Notes under the pieces: generated by a model
Seen by the model: only the letters and a program-made list of their open reading frames with translations
Database searches by the model: none
What the model was told of the DNA's origin: nothing
Part shown: positions 10,951 through 21,900 of the stretch, in pieces
How the letters are laid out: every line of letters begins with the position of its first letter
Numbering within the stretch: the first letter of the stretch is position 1
Made by a program: the position numbers and the translations under genes
Assembly: GCA_963753385.1 (NCBI GenBank)
Contig: CAVWCC010000008.1
Location: forward strand, 806,001 to 870,000
Reading direction: 5' to 3'
Source: JALZKA01 sp963753385
GTDB taxonomy: Bacteria; Actinomycetota; Thermoleophilia; Solirubrobacterales; 70-9
DNA: 64,000 nucleotides

Positions 10951-11863
10951 ATGCACACGGTCGAGCCCGAATGGCCGAACGCCGGTCGGCCGAGCCGGGC
11001 CGAGCCGCTGCATCATCTTCCTGCACGTGCCGAAGACGGCCGGGTGGACGCTGCGGGGGGTGCTGCGCTACAAGTACCCGTCCGAGATCCTCTTCCTCGA
11101 CGACCGGTTCGACCCGCCTCGGCGGGATCGAGAAGGTCCCGCTCGAGGAGCGCCGGCGAGCGCGGGTCGCGACCGGACACGTCTTCTACGGCGTCCACGA
11201 GCACATCCCGCAGCCGTCCGACTACATCACCGTCCTGCGCGACCCGATCGCGCGCGTCGTCTCGATGTACCACCACATCCTGCGGCGGCCGCAGCACCGG
11301 CTCCACGACGAGGTCGCCGGGTCCGGGATCGGGCTCGAGGAGTTCGCGCGCACCGAGCGACGATCCGGGGCTCGACAACCAGCAGACCCGGCTGATCTCT
11401 GGCCGGGGCGCGGGCGAGGTGCGGCCGCTCGCGTCCGGCGGCCGCAAGTGGGTCGCACCCCCGCTCGAGCGCGGCGATCTCGAGCGGGCGAAGCGAAACC
11501 TCGACGGGTTCGCGCTGGTCGGCCTCACCGAGCGCTTCGACGAGACCTTCATCATGCTGCGCCGGCATGTTGGGCTGGCGCCTTCCCATGTACGCGACCC
11601 GCAACGTGGGCCGGGCGACGACCGGCACGCGGCCCGAGCCCCCGTCAGCGCGCGCGATCGAGCTGATCAGGGAGCGGAACCAGTTCGACCTCGAGCTCTA
11701 CGAGCACGCTCGCCGGCTCTTCGAGGAGGCGGTCGACCGGCAGGGCCCCTCGTTCCAGCGCGAGGTGGCGGCGTTCAGGGCGCTCAACCGGATCCCGAAC
11801 GCGCTCGGGCCGAGGATCCCGGCGCGCCTGCGCCACCCGCTGCGGGCCGTGCTGCCGCGCTGA
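10951..11863 (+). CDS. Sulfotransferase (family 2 type), paralogue 2 of 4
   Basis: Contains IIFLHVPKTAGWTLRGVL (PAPS 5'-phosphosulfate loop), VATGHVFYGVHEHIPQPSDY, VLRDPIARVVSMYHHIL (3'-phosphate element), GLTERFDETFIMLRRHVGW and the conserved tail QGPSFQREVAAFRALNRIPNA. About 300 residues. Frameshifts near 11020, 11125, 11360 and 11573. The start is placed at ATG 10951 but is unsure because of the first frameshift. It lies between two other copies with gaps of only 10-20 bases, so the three form a tandem array presumably expressed as one transcript behind the flippase. Confidence 0.77.
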
Positions 11864-11882
11864 GCGATGCGGGCCAGCGCCG

Positions 11883-12767
11883 ATGACGCCCGCGACGACT
11901 GCCAGGGGATGGATGCATCGTTTCCTCCACCTGCCGAAGACCGGCGGCCAGCACCGTGGCCGCCGCGCTTCGCTACAAGTACCCGTCGCGGACGCTCTTC
12001 CTCGACAGCCTCACGAGCCGCTCTGAGCGGATCGAGGAGATCCCGCTCGAGCGCCGCCGCGCGGCCCGGGCAGTCACCGGCCACCTCCACTACGGCGTCC
12101 ACCGCCACATGCCGCAGCAGTGCGAGTACATCACGATGCTGCGGGAGCCGGTGGCGCGGGTGGTGTCGATGTACCGCTTCATCCTCGACAACCCCCGCAA
12201 CTGGCTCCACGACGAGGTCGTGGGCTCGGCGATGGCACTCGAGGAGTTCGTGCGGCGCGGGGCCGATCCGACCGTCGACAACCAGCAGACGCGCCTGATC
12301 GCCGGGGTCGGCGCCGGCGAGATGATGGCGCTCGGACCCGACGGCCGGCTGCGCGCGCCGTCGAAGCCGCCGGCCGCGGTGACCGAGCAGACCTCGCCCG
12401 GGCGAAGCGGAACCTGGAGCGCTTCCTCGTGGTCGGGCTGACCGAGCGCTTCGACGAGTCCTTCATCCTGATTCGCCGCGCCCTGGGCTGGCGCGTGCCG
12501 ATGTACGAGACGCACAACGTCAGCCGAGCGCGGATGCCCGAGCCGCCGACTCCGGCGGCCATCGAGCTGATTCGCGAGCGCAACCGCTTCGACCTTGCCC
12601 TCTACGAGCACGCCGCGGGGCTGTTCGCCGCCGCCGTCGCGAGCCAGGGCCCGTCGTTCGCGCGCGAGGTCGCGGCGTTCAGGGTCCTGAACCGGATCCC
12701 GAACGCGATCGGGCCGCGGATACCAACCCGCTTGCGCCATCCGGTGCGGGCGGTCCTGCCGCGCTGA
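11883..12767 (+). CDS. Sulfotransferase (family 2 type), paralogue 3 of 4
   Basis: ATG at 11883 reads MTPATTARGWMHRFLHLPKTGG without interruption. The frame then shifts at 11950 to STVAAALRYKYPSRTLFLD, followed by VTGHLHYGVHRHMPQQCEY and MLREPVARVVSMYRFIL (3'-phosphate element). A second shift near 12400 leads to GLTERFDESFILIRRALGWRVPMY and the C-terminal QGPSFAREVAAFRVLNRIPNA. The 11950 shift is explained by one extra C after ACCGGCGGC. The same length and layout as its neighbours argue for tandem duplication. It converges with the minus-strand family 2 glycosyltransferase. Confidence 0.78.
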
Positions 12768-13747
12768 CCGCGACCGTCTCGCCCGCCGGGATGCGGCTCG
12801 TCGATCGCCCCGTAGAGCTCGGATCGGCCGCCACGCCGCGGAAGCCGGAAGGCCGCGTACGCCCAGGCTCCGGCGAGCTTGCCGTGATCAGGGACCCTTC
12901 TGCCGAGCAAGGCGTTGCGGGCGGTGCGGGCGAGCGCGCGGCGCCGCAGTCCGCGTAGCCGCGGATACCGCCGCGCCTCGTCGAAGGAGAGGATGCCCTC
13001 GAGCATCCATACCGTGTCGAGCCAGGGCCTGGCCGACTCTCGATTGGTGACCCCGAGCGACGTGTTCCGCACCGACAGCCGGGCCAGGGGCCGATCGACG
13101 AAGCCGACCTCGTGATCGAGCATGGCGCGGATCCAGAGGTCCATGTCGCCCTTGTCGTGCATCCGCAGCGGGAACGTCCCGACCCGAGCGAGGCACTCGC
13201 GGCTCATCATCACGTTGCTGGGCTCGCCGATCCAGTTGTCGGCGAGGCGGTCGGCGAGCCACGGCTCGAGCAGCGCCGAGCCGCTGTTGACCTCCTGCAG
13301 CTCGCCGAAGCGCTCGTGGGTGCGCTCGTGTTTCGCCTTCCACCGGCTTCCGGACGCGTCGGCCGGGTCCTCGAGCACGATCGCCCGCGGCGTGAAGCAG
13401 AGGCCCACCCGTTGGCTCAGCGCGAACGGGCGGAGCATCTCCTCGACGCAGGTCGGCTCGAGCGCGTCGTCCGCGCAGAGGAACTTGATGTAGTCCCCGC
13501 GCGCGAGGCCGATCGCCCGGTTGAAGTTCCGGAACACGCCGAGGTTGCGGGAGTTGGCATAGAGCCGGACGCGGGGGTCATCGATGCCCCGGATCCGCGC
13601 GACCGTCCCGTCCGTCGAGGCGTTGTCGACGACCACGACCTCGAGGTCGCGATGCGTCTGGTCGAGTGCCGAGCGGACCGCGCGCTCGATCCAGCCCTCG
13701 GCCTCGTAGGCCGGGATGCAGACCGACACGGTCGGACGGGCGCTCAT
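12602..13747 (-). CDS. Glycosyltransferase family 2
   Basis: ATG at 13747 gives MSARPTVSVCIPAYEAEGWI, the GT-A nucleotide-binding strand; VVVVDNASTDGTVARIR and FLCADDALEP (the metal-binding DxD-like acidic pair) follow, then MMSRECLARVGTFP and KGDMDLWIRAMLDHEVGF, typical of inverting family 2 transferases. It is one of the few unbroken genes in this part. The frame runs on to 12602, overlapping sulfotransferase 3 on the other strand by 166 bases. The last ~60 residues are arginine-rich antisense translation, so the true stop is probably near 12770 and was lost by a frameshift. It probably adds one sugar to the repeat unit. Confidence 0.82.
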   Translation of the reverse strand: MSARPTVSVCIPAYEAEGWIERAVRSALDQTHRDLEVVVVDNASTDGTVARIRGIDDPRVRLYANSRNLGVFRNFNRAIGLARGDYIKFLCADDALEPTCVEEMLRPFALSQRVGLCFTPRAIVLEDPADASGSRWKAKHERTHERFGELQEVNSGSALLEPWLADRLADNWIGEPSNVMMSRECLARVGTFPLRMHDKGDMDLWIRAMLDHEVGFVDRPLARLSVRNTSLGVTNRESARPWLDTVWMLEGILSFDEARRYPRLRGLRRRALARTARNALLGRRVPDHGKLAGAWAYAAFRLPRRGGRSELYGAIDEPHPGGRDGRGQRGRTARTGWRKRVGIRGPIAFGIRFRTLNAATSRANDGPWLATAAANSPAACS

Positions 13748-13827
13748 CGGCTGTCGGGCTTCCGCGCTGGCACCTTGAGAGAAACGTCCCGGCGTGAGTT
13801 TTCCTTCCCAATTGTGGTTACTCGGAT

Positions 13828-15345
13828 GTGGGTGCATCGAACGATGCCGTGAGCGGGGGTCGCGCCGCCGCGCCCGGCGGTGCAGAGGTCCCGCAGCCTT
13901 CCGGCGCAGGCGGTTTCCTCCGCCGCCGCTGGTGGGCGATCCTGATCCCGCTGCTGCTCGTGCCGGCCGGCGCGCTCGCCTTCTCGCTCCTGCAGGACAA
14001 GGAGTACCGGGCCGAGACCACGCTCCTGTTCCGCGACACCGGCCCCGTGATCGCCTCCACCGAGCCCGAGCGCGAGGCCGCGACCAACGTGCGTCTCCTG
14101 CAGCTGCCGGCGCTCACGGACCGGGTCGAGGCGCGGACCGGTGAGGAGCTCACGGCCGAGGTGGACGTGGTCGCCGAAGCCGAGTCGAACCTCGCGACCG
14201 TGATCGTTTTCGCGCCGAGCGCGAAGGAGGCGGCCCGGATCGCGAACGTCTACGCGCAGGAGTTCATCGATCTCCGCGAGGAGGACTACCGCGACGAGCT
14301 CGCAAGCGAGACGAGCGCGGTGGAGGAGCAGCTCGCCGGGCTGAGCGACGCCGAGCTCTCGGGCCGCGAGGGCCAGGAGCTGCGAGACGCGGCTCGAGGA
14401 GCTCGAGCTCGCGGCGGCGGGCAGCCGCGGCGCCCGTGGTCCAGATCGACCGCGCCAAGCCCCCGGCCGACGCCGCCTCGCCGAAGCCGGTCCAAAACAC
14501 CCTGATCGGGGCGATCGTCGGCCTCGCCCTCGGCCTCGCCCTGGCGATCGCGCTCGAGCGCCGCGACCGCCGGGTCCGCGACCCGCGCTTCATGGAGTAC
14601 GTGCTCGGCGGCCCGATCATCGGCCGGATCCCGCGCAGCCGGGCGCTGGCCCGCTCCGGGCGCGGCACCCGCGCCCTGCCGGCGCCCGAGGCCGAGGCGT
14701 TCCGGACGGTGCGCGTCAACCTCCGCCGCCAGCTCGAGCAGCAGGGCATCCGCTCCTTGATCGTGACCTCGGCGATCCCCGGCGAGGGCAAGACCACCCT
14801 GGCCTGGAACCTGGCCCGGATCGAGGCCGCCTCGGGCTCGCGGGTGCTCTTGGTCGAGGCCGACCTGCGCCGCCCGAGCCTCGCCCGCAGCCTCAAGGCC
14901 AACGGGACCGCCGGCCTCTCCGACCTGCTCGCGGGCGACGAGGCCCAGCTCCAGGACCTGATCCGCCCGGTCGACTTCGACGACGACGTCGACCCGAGCG
15001 CGCGCCGAGGGCGGCGCGATCGACGTCCTGTTCGCCGGCGCGCCGCCCGCGAACCCGGCCGAGCTGCTCGCCTCCGAGCGGATGCAGGCGGTGCTCGAGG
15101 TGATCCCCGACCGCTACGACCTGGTCGTCGTCGACACCCCGCCGACGGTCGTCTCCGACGCGATGCCGATCCTCGAGTACGTCGGCGGCGTCGTCGTCGT
15201 CGGCCGCCTCGGGCTCTCGACCGACGAGTCCCTGATCGGCCTGCGCGAGCAGCTCGACCAGCTCGACGCGCCGACGCTGGGGGTGGTGGTGAACGGGGAC
15301 GCGAAGAACTCCAACCCGTACACCAACTACGTCTCGAAGAACTGA
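13828..15345 (+). CDS. Wzz-like chain-length determinant/BY-kinase, copy B
   Basis: GTG at 13828. N-terminal segment GFLRRRWWAILIPLLLVPAG is the first Wzz membrane helix; the periplasmic coiled region follows (ANVYAQEFIDLREEDYRDEL), then the second helix NTLIGAIVGLALGLALAIAL and a cytoplasmic kinase with Walker A AIPGEGKTTLAWNLA, Walker A' VLLVEADLRRP and Walker B VVVDTPPTV. It ends NGDAKNSNPYTNYVSKN, with two tyrosines as expected for the autophosphorylated tail of BY-kinases. Frameshifts near 14395 and 15000. About 505 residues. The next gene starts 5 bases downstream. It regulates polymer length together with Wzy and Wzx. Confidence 0.85.
14442..15303 (+). repeat. 0.86-kb direct repeat, copy 2 (kinase half of copy B)
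   Basis: Same-orientation near-identical copy of 6550-7413. Where the two differ in length, copy 1 holds the extra bases in most cases (for instance the AACGGCGACC segment of copy 1 against AACGGGACC here). The repeats are 7.0 kb apart end to start and flank a glycosyltransferase, a flippase, three sulfotransferases and a second glycosyltransferase. Confidence 0.9.
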
Positions 15346-15350
15346 CGAGG

Positions 15351-16204
15351 ATGAGCTCCGAGCGACTGGCGCCGCACCAGATCCCGGTCGTGATCCTCGC
15401 CGGCGGGATGGGGACCCGGCTGCGGGAGGAGACCGAGAAGGTCCCGAAGCCGCTCGTCCCGATCGGGGACAAGCCGATCCTCTGGCACATCATGAAGATC
15501 TACGGCCATCACGGCTTCCAGCGCTTCGTGCTCTGCCTCGGCTACAAGAGCTGGCTGATCAAGGAGTTCTTCCTGCGCTACCGCGAGCAGGTCTCGGACT
15601 TCACGATCGCGATGAACGACGACCACAGCCCGTGTTCCACGACAACCACGGCGACGAGCACTGGGAGGTCACCTGCGCCGAGACCGGCCTGACCACCGCG
15701 ACCGGGGCGCGGCTTTGGCGCGTGCGCGACTACGTCACCACCGACACGTTCATGTTCACCTACGGCGACGGGCTCGGGGGCGTGGACGTCACCTCGCTGC
15801 TCGAGTTCCACTACGAGCAGGGGCGAATCGGAACGGTGACCGGTGTCCATCCGACCTCGCGCTACGGCGAGATGCGCGTGGCCGGGGACGTCGTGACCGA
15901 GTTCAACGAGAAGCCGACGGTGCCCGAGGGCTTCGTCAGCGGCGGCTTCTTCGTCTTCCAGCGGGAGTTCTTCGACTACCTCAACGACGACCCGCAGCTG
16001 TTCTTCGAGCACGAGCCGCTCCGCAACCTCGCCCGCGACGGCGAGCTCTCGGTCTTCCCCCACGAGGACTTCTGGATGGGGATGGACACCTACCGGGAGT
16101 TCACCGAGCTCAACGAGCGCTGGGAGAGCGGCGACGCCCCGTGGAAGGTCTGGGGCGGATCGGCGCCGCAGCGGCATCAGGCCGAGCGGAGCGGCGTCCC
16201 GTGA
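15351..16204 (+). CDS. rfbF: Glucose-1-phosphate cytidylyltransferase-like nucleotidyltransferase
   Basis: Begins MSSERLAPHQIPVVILAGGM and GTRLREETEKVPKPLVPIGD, the nucleotidyltransferase signature in the form typical of RfbF enzymes (CTP + glucose-1-phosphate to CDP-glucose). ILWHIMKIYGHHGFQRFVLC and, later, EVTCAETGLTTATGARL and FWMGMDTYREFTELNERW also resemble RfbF more than RfbA. One frameshift near 15630 (one extra base after GACCACAGCCC). About 280 residues, close to the family norm. It overlaps the next gene by 4 bases (GTGA). It would supply CDP-glucose for CDP-deoxysugar formation, consistent with the CDP-glucose-dehydratase-like genes at 22.9-24.9 kb. Confidence 0.82.
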
Positions 16205-16750
16205 GGTTCACCGAAACCCCGATCGCGGACGCCCAGGCTCGTCGATCTGGAGCGCCTCGAGGACGAGCGGGGGTTCTTCGCGCGCACGTATTGCGCGGAG
16301 GAGTTCGCGGCGCATGGCCTGCAGCCCGTGGTCGCCCAGGCGAACCTGTCGTTCAACCGCACGCGCGGGACGCTTCGCGGGATGCACTACCAGGTGGACC
16401 CTGCCGAGGAGACCAAGCTCATCCGCTGCCCGCGCGGCGCGATCTGGGACGTGATCATCGACATGCGTCCCGACTCGCCCACGTACCTCTCGCACTTCGG
16501 CGTCGAGCTGACCGCGGAGAACCACCGGGCCCTCTACGTGCCGGCGCTGTGCGCCCACGGCTTCCAGACCCTGGTCGACGACACCGAGGTGAGCTACCAG
16601 GTGGGCGATTTCTATCGCCCCGGTCACGAGCGGGGCTTGGCCTACGACGACCCGGCCTTCGGGATCGAGTGGCCGCTCCCGGTGAGCGTGATCTCGGAGA
16701 AGGACCGGGCCTGGCCCCCGTTCGCCGCTCGCGCGGGAGCGGTGAGTTGA
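16201..16750 (+). CDS. rfbC: dTDP-4-dehydrorhamnose 3,5-epimerase family protein
   Basis: Starts at GTG 16201 (VRFTETPIADA); after a frameshift near 16240 it reads LVDLERLEDERGFFARTYC, then VVAQANLSFNRTRGTLRGMH with the conserved catalytic His after LRG, IRCPRGAIWDVIIDMRPDSP, and LYVPALCAHGFQTLVDDTEV with the second conserved His. It is a cupin-fold epimerase of about 182 residues, normal for RfbC. The partner nucleotidyltransferase is CDP-type, so the substrate may be a CDP-linked 4-keto-6-deoxyhexose rather than the dTDP form. Its stop overlaps the TTG start of the next gene (TTGA). Confidence 0.82.
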
Positions 16751-18065
16751 TCATCGTCGACGAGGCGCTGCGGGCTCGCGCCGAGGCCGGCGATCCGGTG
16801 CGAGTGGCGATGGTCGGCGCGGGGTTCATGGGCCAGGGCGTCGCCAACCAGATCCTCAACTCCGTTCCCGGGATGGAGCTGGTCGCGATCTCGAACCGCC
16901 ACGCCGAACGCGCCCGCGAGGCCTACCGCTACGCCGGCGCGGAGGAGGTCGCGTTCGTCGCGTCGCCCTCGGAGCTCGACGCGGCGATCGGCGAGGGCCG
17001 GCACGCGGTCACCGACGATCCATCTGCGGTCTGCCGGGCCGAGGGCGTGGAGGCGATCCTCGAGGTCACCGGGGCGGTGGACTTCGGGGCGCGCGTTGTG
17101 CTCGACGCGATCGAGCACGGAAAGCACGCGGTGGTGATGAACGCCGAGCTCGACGGGACGCTGGGGCCGCTGCTGAAGCTTCGCGCCGATCGCGCCGGGG
17201 TGGTCTACAGCGCGAGCGACGGGGACCAGCCGGGCGTCCAGATGAACCTCTACCGGTTCGTCAGGGCCCTCGGGGTGACCCCGCTCCTGTGCGGCAACAT
17301 CAAGGGGCTTCACGACCCCTCGCGCAACCCGACGACGCAGGAGGGCTTCGCACGCCGCTGGGGTCAGAACCCCTACATGGTCACGAGCTTCGCCGACGGG
17401 ACCAAGATCTCGTTCGAGCAGGCGACGGTGGCCAACGCCACCGGGATGACGGTGGCGCGGCGGGGCATGCTGGGTTATGAGCATCGATGGCCACGTCGAC
17501 GAGCTCACGGACCGCTACGACGTCGACGAGCTGCGCGAGCTTGGCGGGATCGTGGACTACGTGGTCGGGGCGAAGCCCGGCCCCGGCGTGTTCGTCCTCG
17601 GAGCCCACGACGATCCCAAGCAGCAGCACTACCTGAACCTCTACAAGCTCGGCGAGGGCCCCCTGTACAGCTTCTACACGCCCTATCACCTGTGTCACTT
17701 CGAGGTGCCGCTATCGCTCGCTCGCGCCGTGCTGTTCGAGGACGCGGTGATGGCGCCGGCCGGACCGCCCCGCGTCGAGGTCGTCACCGCGGCCAAGGTC
17801 GACCTCAGCGCCGGGGACAAGCTCGACGGCATGGGCGGATACCTGACCTACGGCCTCTGTGAGACCGCCGCGACGACGGCGCGAGCAGGGCCTGCTGCCG
17901 ATCGGGGTGGCCGAGGGGTGCGTTCTGAGGAACGATGTCGAGCGCGATCACGTGCTCACCTATGACGACGTCGAGGTGCCCGCGGGGAGGCTCTGCGATC
18001 GGCTGCGCTCCGAGCAGGGCGAGGCGTTCGCAGACGAGCGCTCGATCGAGGCGCTGGGGCGGTGA
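16747..18065 (+). CDS. NAD(P)-dependent oxidoreductase with C-terminal SAF domain
   Basis: TTG at 16747. The first segment PVRVAMVGAGFMGQGVANQI is a Rossmann dinucleotide-binding loop, followed by AVVMNAELDGTLGPLLKLRA and YSASDGDQPGVQMNLYRFVR. The C-terminal half contains DDPKQQHYLNLYKLGEGPLY and a tail GLLPIGVAEGCVLRNDVERD typical of SAF domains. The family is annotated as homoserine-dehydrogenase-like; members occur in sugar and polysaccharide clusters, but the substrate is not established and I make no specific call. Frameshifts near 17475 and 17870. It overlaps both neighbours by 4 bases, so it is translationally coupled to the sugar genes. Confidence 0.7.
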
Positions 18066-18921
18066 GCCCGGGCCGTAGCGGGCCTCCTCGGGCGGAGGAT
18101 CGCTGCGTGGTGTTCGTCCACCTGCCAAGGACGGGCGGGACGACGATCGAGCGGGTGCTCGACCGCAAGTACCGATCGCGCGTGCTCCACGTCGAGACCC
18201 TCCGTGAGCCGCTCGCGTCGGTCGGGGACCTGCCCTTCGACGAGCGGGCGGCGGCGCGGGTCGTGGCCGGCCACGTTCACTACGGCGTGCACGAGCACAT
18301 CCCGCATGAGTGCGTGTACGTCACCATGCTGCGCGAGCCCGTGTCCCGGGTCGTCTCGATGTACCACTTCATCCGGGGCAACCCGAAGCACTGGCTCCAC
18401 GACGAGCTGGTCCGAAGCGGGATGGGGCTCGAGGAGTTCGCGCGGACCGCGGCCGATCCCGGGAGTCGACAACCAGCAGACGCGGCTGATCGCCGGCATC
18501 GGCGCGGGCGAGCTCGAACAGCCGCCGTCCGAGCTGGGTACCGAGGCGCTGGAGACGGCGAAACGGAACCTGCGCGCCTTCCGGGTGGTCGGTCTCACCG
18601 AGCGCTTCAACGAGAGCTTCATCCTGCTCCGCCGGGCTCTGGACTGGAGGCTGCCGATGTACATGAGCGTCAACGCTGCCCGAGGACACGGAGGGCGCGC
18701 CGGTCGGCGACGACGCGGTGGCGGCGATCCGGGCGCGAAACCGGCTCGACCTCGAGCTCTACGACTTCGCCCGCGAGCTCTTCGAGGGGGCCGTCGCCGC
18801 CCATGGAGCGTCGTTTCGCCGCGAGCTCGCCGCCTTCCAGGCGCTGAACCGGATCCCCGACAGGCTGGGGCCGCGGACGCCGCCCCGCCTGCGCCGCCTG
18901 GTCAGGCTCTTGCCGCGCTGA
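18062..18921 (+). CDS. Sulfotransferase (family 2 type), paralogue 4 of 4
   Basis: GTG at 18062 overlaps the oxidoreductase stop. RCVVFVHLPRTGGTTIERVL is the PAPS loop (Arg replaces the usual Lys of PKTGG), VAGHVHYGVHEHIPHECVY follows, and MLREPVSRVVSMYHFIRGNP is the 3'-phosphate element. The shared C-terminus appears as GLTERFNESFILLRRALDW and GASFRRELAAFQALNRIPD. Frameshifts near 18465 and 18700. This copy lies 5.3 kb from the tandem trio, in the CDP-sugar operon, and is the most diverged. The Lys-to-Arg change in the loop may affect PAPS binding. Confidence 0.78.
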
Positions 18922-18933
18922 TCACGCGACGAC

Positions 18934-21900
18934 CTAGAAGCCCGTCGCCAGCGCCGCGACCTCGCTCGGGGTGAGCGCCTCGCTGAACAGGCGGACCTCG
19001 TCGAGCCCGCCGGCGAGGAACTCGCTGCCGGCGAGCGGGTCGGGCCCGTTCGCGTTGGCGCCGAGCAGCACTGGGCGCGAGCTCGCGACCAGCGCTCCGG
19101 TCTTGGCGACGCGTGCCCGTTCGACCCCGTTCACGTAGAGGATGATCCGGGCGCCGTCGTAGGTGCCGGCGAGGTGGACCCATTGGCCGAGCGGCACCGA
19201 CCCTGACCCCGCCTTGGTCGTTCCCGCTCGGGCGTCCTCACGCCGAAGTTGGGGGTCGCGCCGTTGAAGCCGAGGAAGAACTGGTCGGCGTTCGTAGCCA
19301 GCGCGCGCCGGGCCGAGATGAGCGCGGTACCGGGCGCGCGCTGCCCTGCGCCCCCGCGAGACAACCTGTCGTGCGCGCAGCCGGCGTCGGCTCGGCCTGC
19401 CGCGAAACCAGCTGGTGCCAGCCCGCCGGCGCGGAGGTGCGCCGGACCCAGCCGGCGACGGTGAGCTCGTCGCCGAACGCGAGGCTGGGCGCGTCGGCGA
19501 TCGCCGCGAGGTCGCCGGCCCCGTCGAGCGCGAGGCCGCCACCGGTCTGCCCGGGTCCCCAGGTGGCGCCGTCCCGAAGTTCGGCGTCGTTGGCGTTTCC
19601 GGACGAGTCGAACGCGGTCATCCCCTGGCCCTCGGAGAAGCCGAGTGAGGCCACCAGGGGCGTCGCGCAGACGTCGTCGCTGAACGTGGCGGTATAGGTG
19701 GCTGCCTGCGCCGGGACCGTGATCGTGTGCGTGGCCGCGCCGCCGTCCGACCAGCTCTCGAACTCGAAGCAGCCGGAGCTTTGCGGCACCGAGAGGACGC
19801 GCGACGCGCCGACGTTGGCCGCGACCGTGAGCGGGGCGCTGCCAATCGCCTCCCCGAGGCTCACCTCCAGGCCGCTGGGCACGGAATCGACCGTCACCAT
19901 GGCGGTTCGGGGTCGGACGTCCACGCAGTCGCGCCCGACACCGCCGGCACTGTTCTCGACCTCCGCGCAGAGCTCCACGTAGGTGTTGTCGTCATGGTCG
20001 AGGAGGGTGAAGCTCCCGCCGGCGCCGGTCGTGGACGGCATCAGATCGGGGTGGGTGTGCACATTGTGGTGGAGGACCGCGCTCCACTCGATCTGATCGG
20101 TGAGGTCGCCGTCCACCGGATCGTCGGCGCTGCCCGCGAACGTCACCTCCGAGCCGACCTCGAACTCGGCCCCAGTCGGCCGGCGTCTCGATCTCCACCT
20201 CGGGCGGCTTCGCCAGCGCCGCGACCGCGCTCGGGCTGAGCGCCTGGCTGAACAGGCGGACCTCGTCGAGCCCGCCGGCGAGGAACTCGCTGCCGGCGAG
20301 CGGGCCGGATCCGTTGGCGTTGGCCCCAACGAGCACCGGGCGCGGAGCTCGCGACCAGGGGGCCGGTCTTGGCGACGCGCGCCCGTTCGACCCCGTTCAC
20401 GTAGAGGATGATCCGGGCGCCGTTGTAGGTGCCGGCGAGGTGGACCCATTGGCCGAGCGGCACCGACCCCGACCCCGCATTGGTGTGCCCGTTCGGCGTC
20501 CTCACGCCGAAGTTGGGGGTCGCGCCCTTGAATCCGAGGAGGAACTGGTCGGCGCTCGTGGTGGTGTGCTGGCGCGAGACCAGCTGGTGCCAGCCCGCGG
20601 GCGCGGAGGTGCGCCGGACCCAGCCGGCGACGGTGAGCTCGTCGCGGAAGGCGAGGCTGGGCGCGTCGGCGATCGACGCGAGGTCGCCCGCGCCGTCGAG
20701 CGCGAGGCCGCCGCCGATCTTCCCGGGGCCCCAGGTGGCGCCGCCCCGAAGCTCGGCGTCGTTGGAGTTTCCGGACGAATCGAACGCGGTCGTCCCCTGG
20801 CCCTCGGAGAAGTCGAGGGTGACGGGCTCGGGCGGCACGGGCGGCGGCTGGCCGGTGAAGCGCAGCCGGTAGACGGTGCCGTCGTTGATCGAGACCCAGT
20901 GGATGTCCCCGTCGGGACCGGCGGCCATGTCGACCACGCCCGAGGTGGCGGCGTTGTCCGCGAAGTCGGCGACCGCGTAGCCGCCGCCTGTCGGGGCGGA
21001 TCGTCTTGATCCAGCCCTGGCTGTAGTCGGCAAAGAAGTGCGCCCCCTGATACGCGGCTGGGTACGTCGTGCCGTGGTACCAGTCGCCCGGGACCACCGC
21101 GCCGCCCGCCTCGGTGTGGGCGTACTCGTGGATCGGCGGCCGCGGCCCGTCCGCGTACTCGGCCTTGGCAGACCGGGGTGTTCCGGTACGGACCGTAGAC
21201 GTGGCTGCCGCCCTCGTAGCACGGCCACCCGTAGTCCTTGCCCGGCTCGCCCAGGTGCAGGGCTTCCCAGGTGCTGGCGCCGACGTCCCCGATCAGGATC
21301 TCGCCGGAGACCGGGTCGATGCTGAACCGGAACGGGTTTCGCAGGCCGAAAGCCCATGCCTTCGAGAGGTTGCTGTTCGGATCGCCGTTGAAGAACGGGT
21401 TGTCGGGGAGCCCTGCTCCGGTCAGCGGGTCGATCCGCATCACCGCGCCGATCATGTTGGCGGGATCGCGCGGGCCGGTCGGGAGGCGGTCGACGTCGCC
21501 GTTCCCCACGTAGAGCGCGCCGTCGGTCCCGAACGCGACGGTGCCGATCTGGTGCCGGTAGCTGTCCTGGGGAATGCAATCCGGGACGCGGGCGCCGTCG
21601 CGCCGGCAGCTGAGCCTTCCCGGCACCCCGATCGGCGGCGGGCTGGGGTCGGGGATCGCCGACGCGTCGCCCTGGCGGCCGAGCAGCACGGTCCGCGCTG
21701 ACGGAGAGGTCGACGCGACCGCGGGGTTCAAGGGGTCCGCCTCGATCCGCTCGAGCCGGGCGACCCGGGCCCCGGCGTCGTCCTTCGGCAATCCGGGCGG
21801 ATCGTGGGTGTAGAGCACGTAGACGTATGGCACGGACGGGAACGAGGGGTGGAGGGCGAGGCCGAGCATTCCGTGCTCGAACCGGTCGTTGACGTCGGCG

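Noticed and set aside
12602..12767. C-terminal extension of the family 2 glycosyltransferase over sulfotransferase 3
   Set aside because: The added residues are the reverse complement of a conserved sulfotransferase end and are rich in Arg/Ala; more likely a lost stop near 12770.
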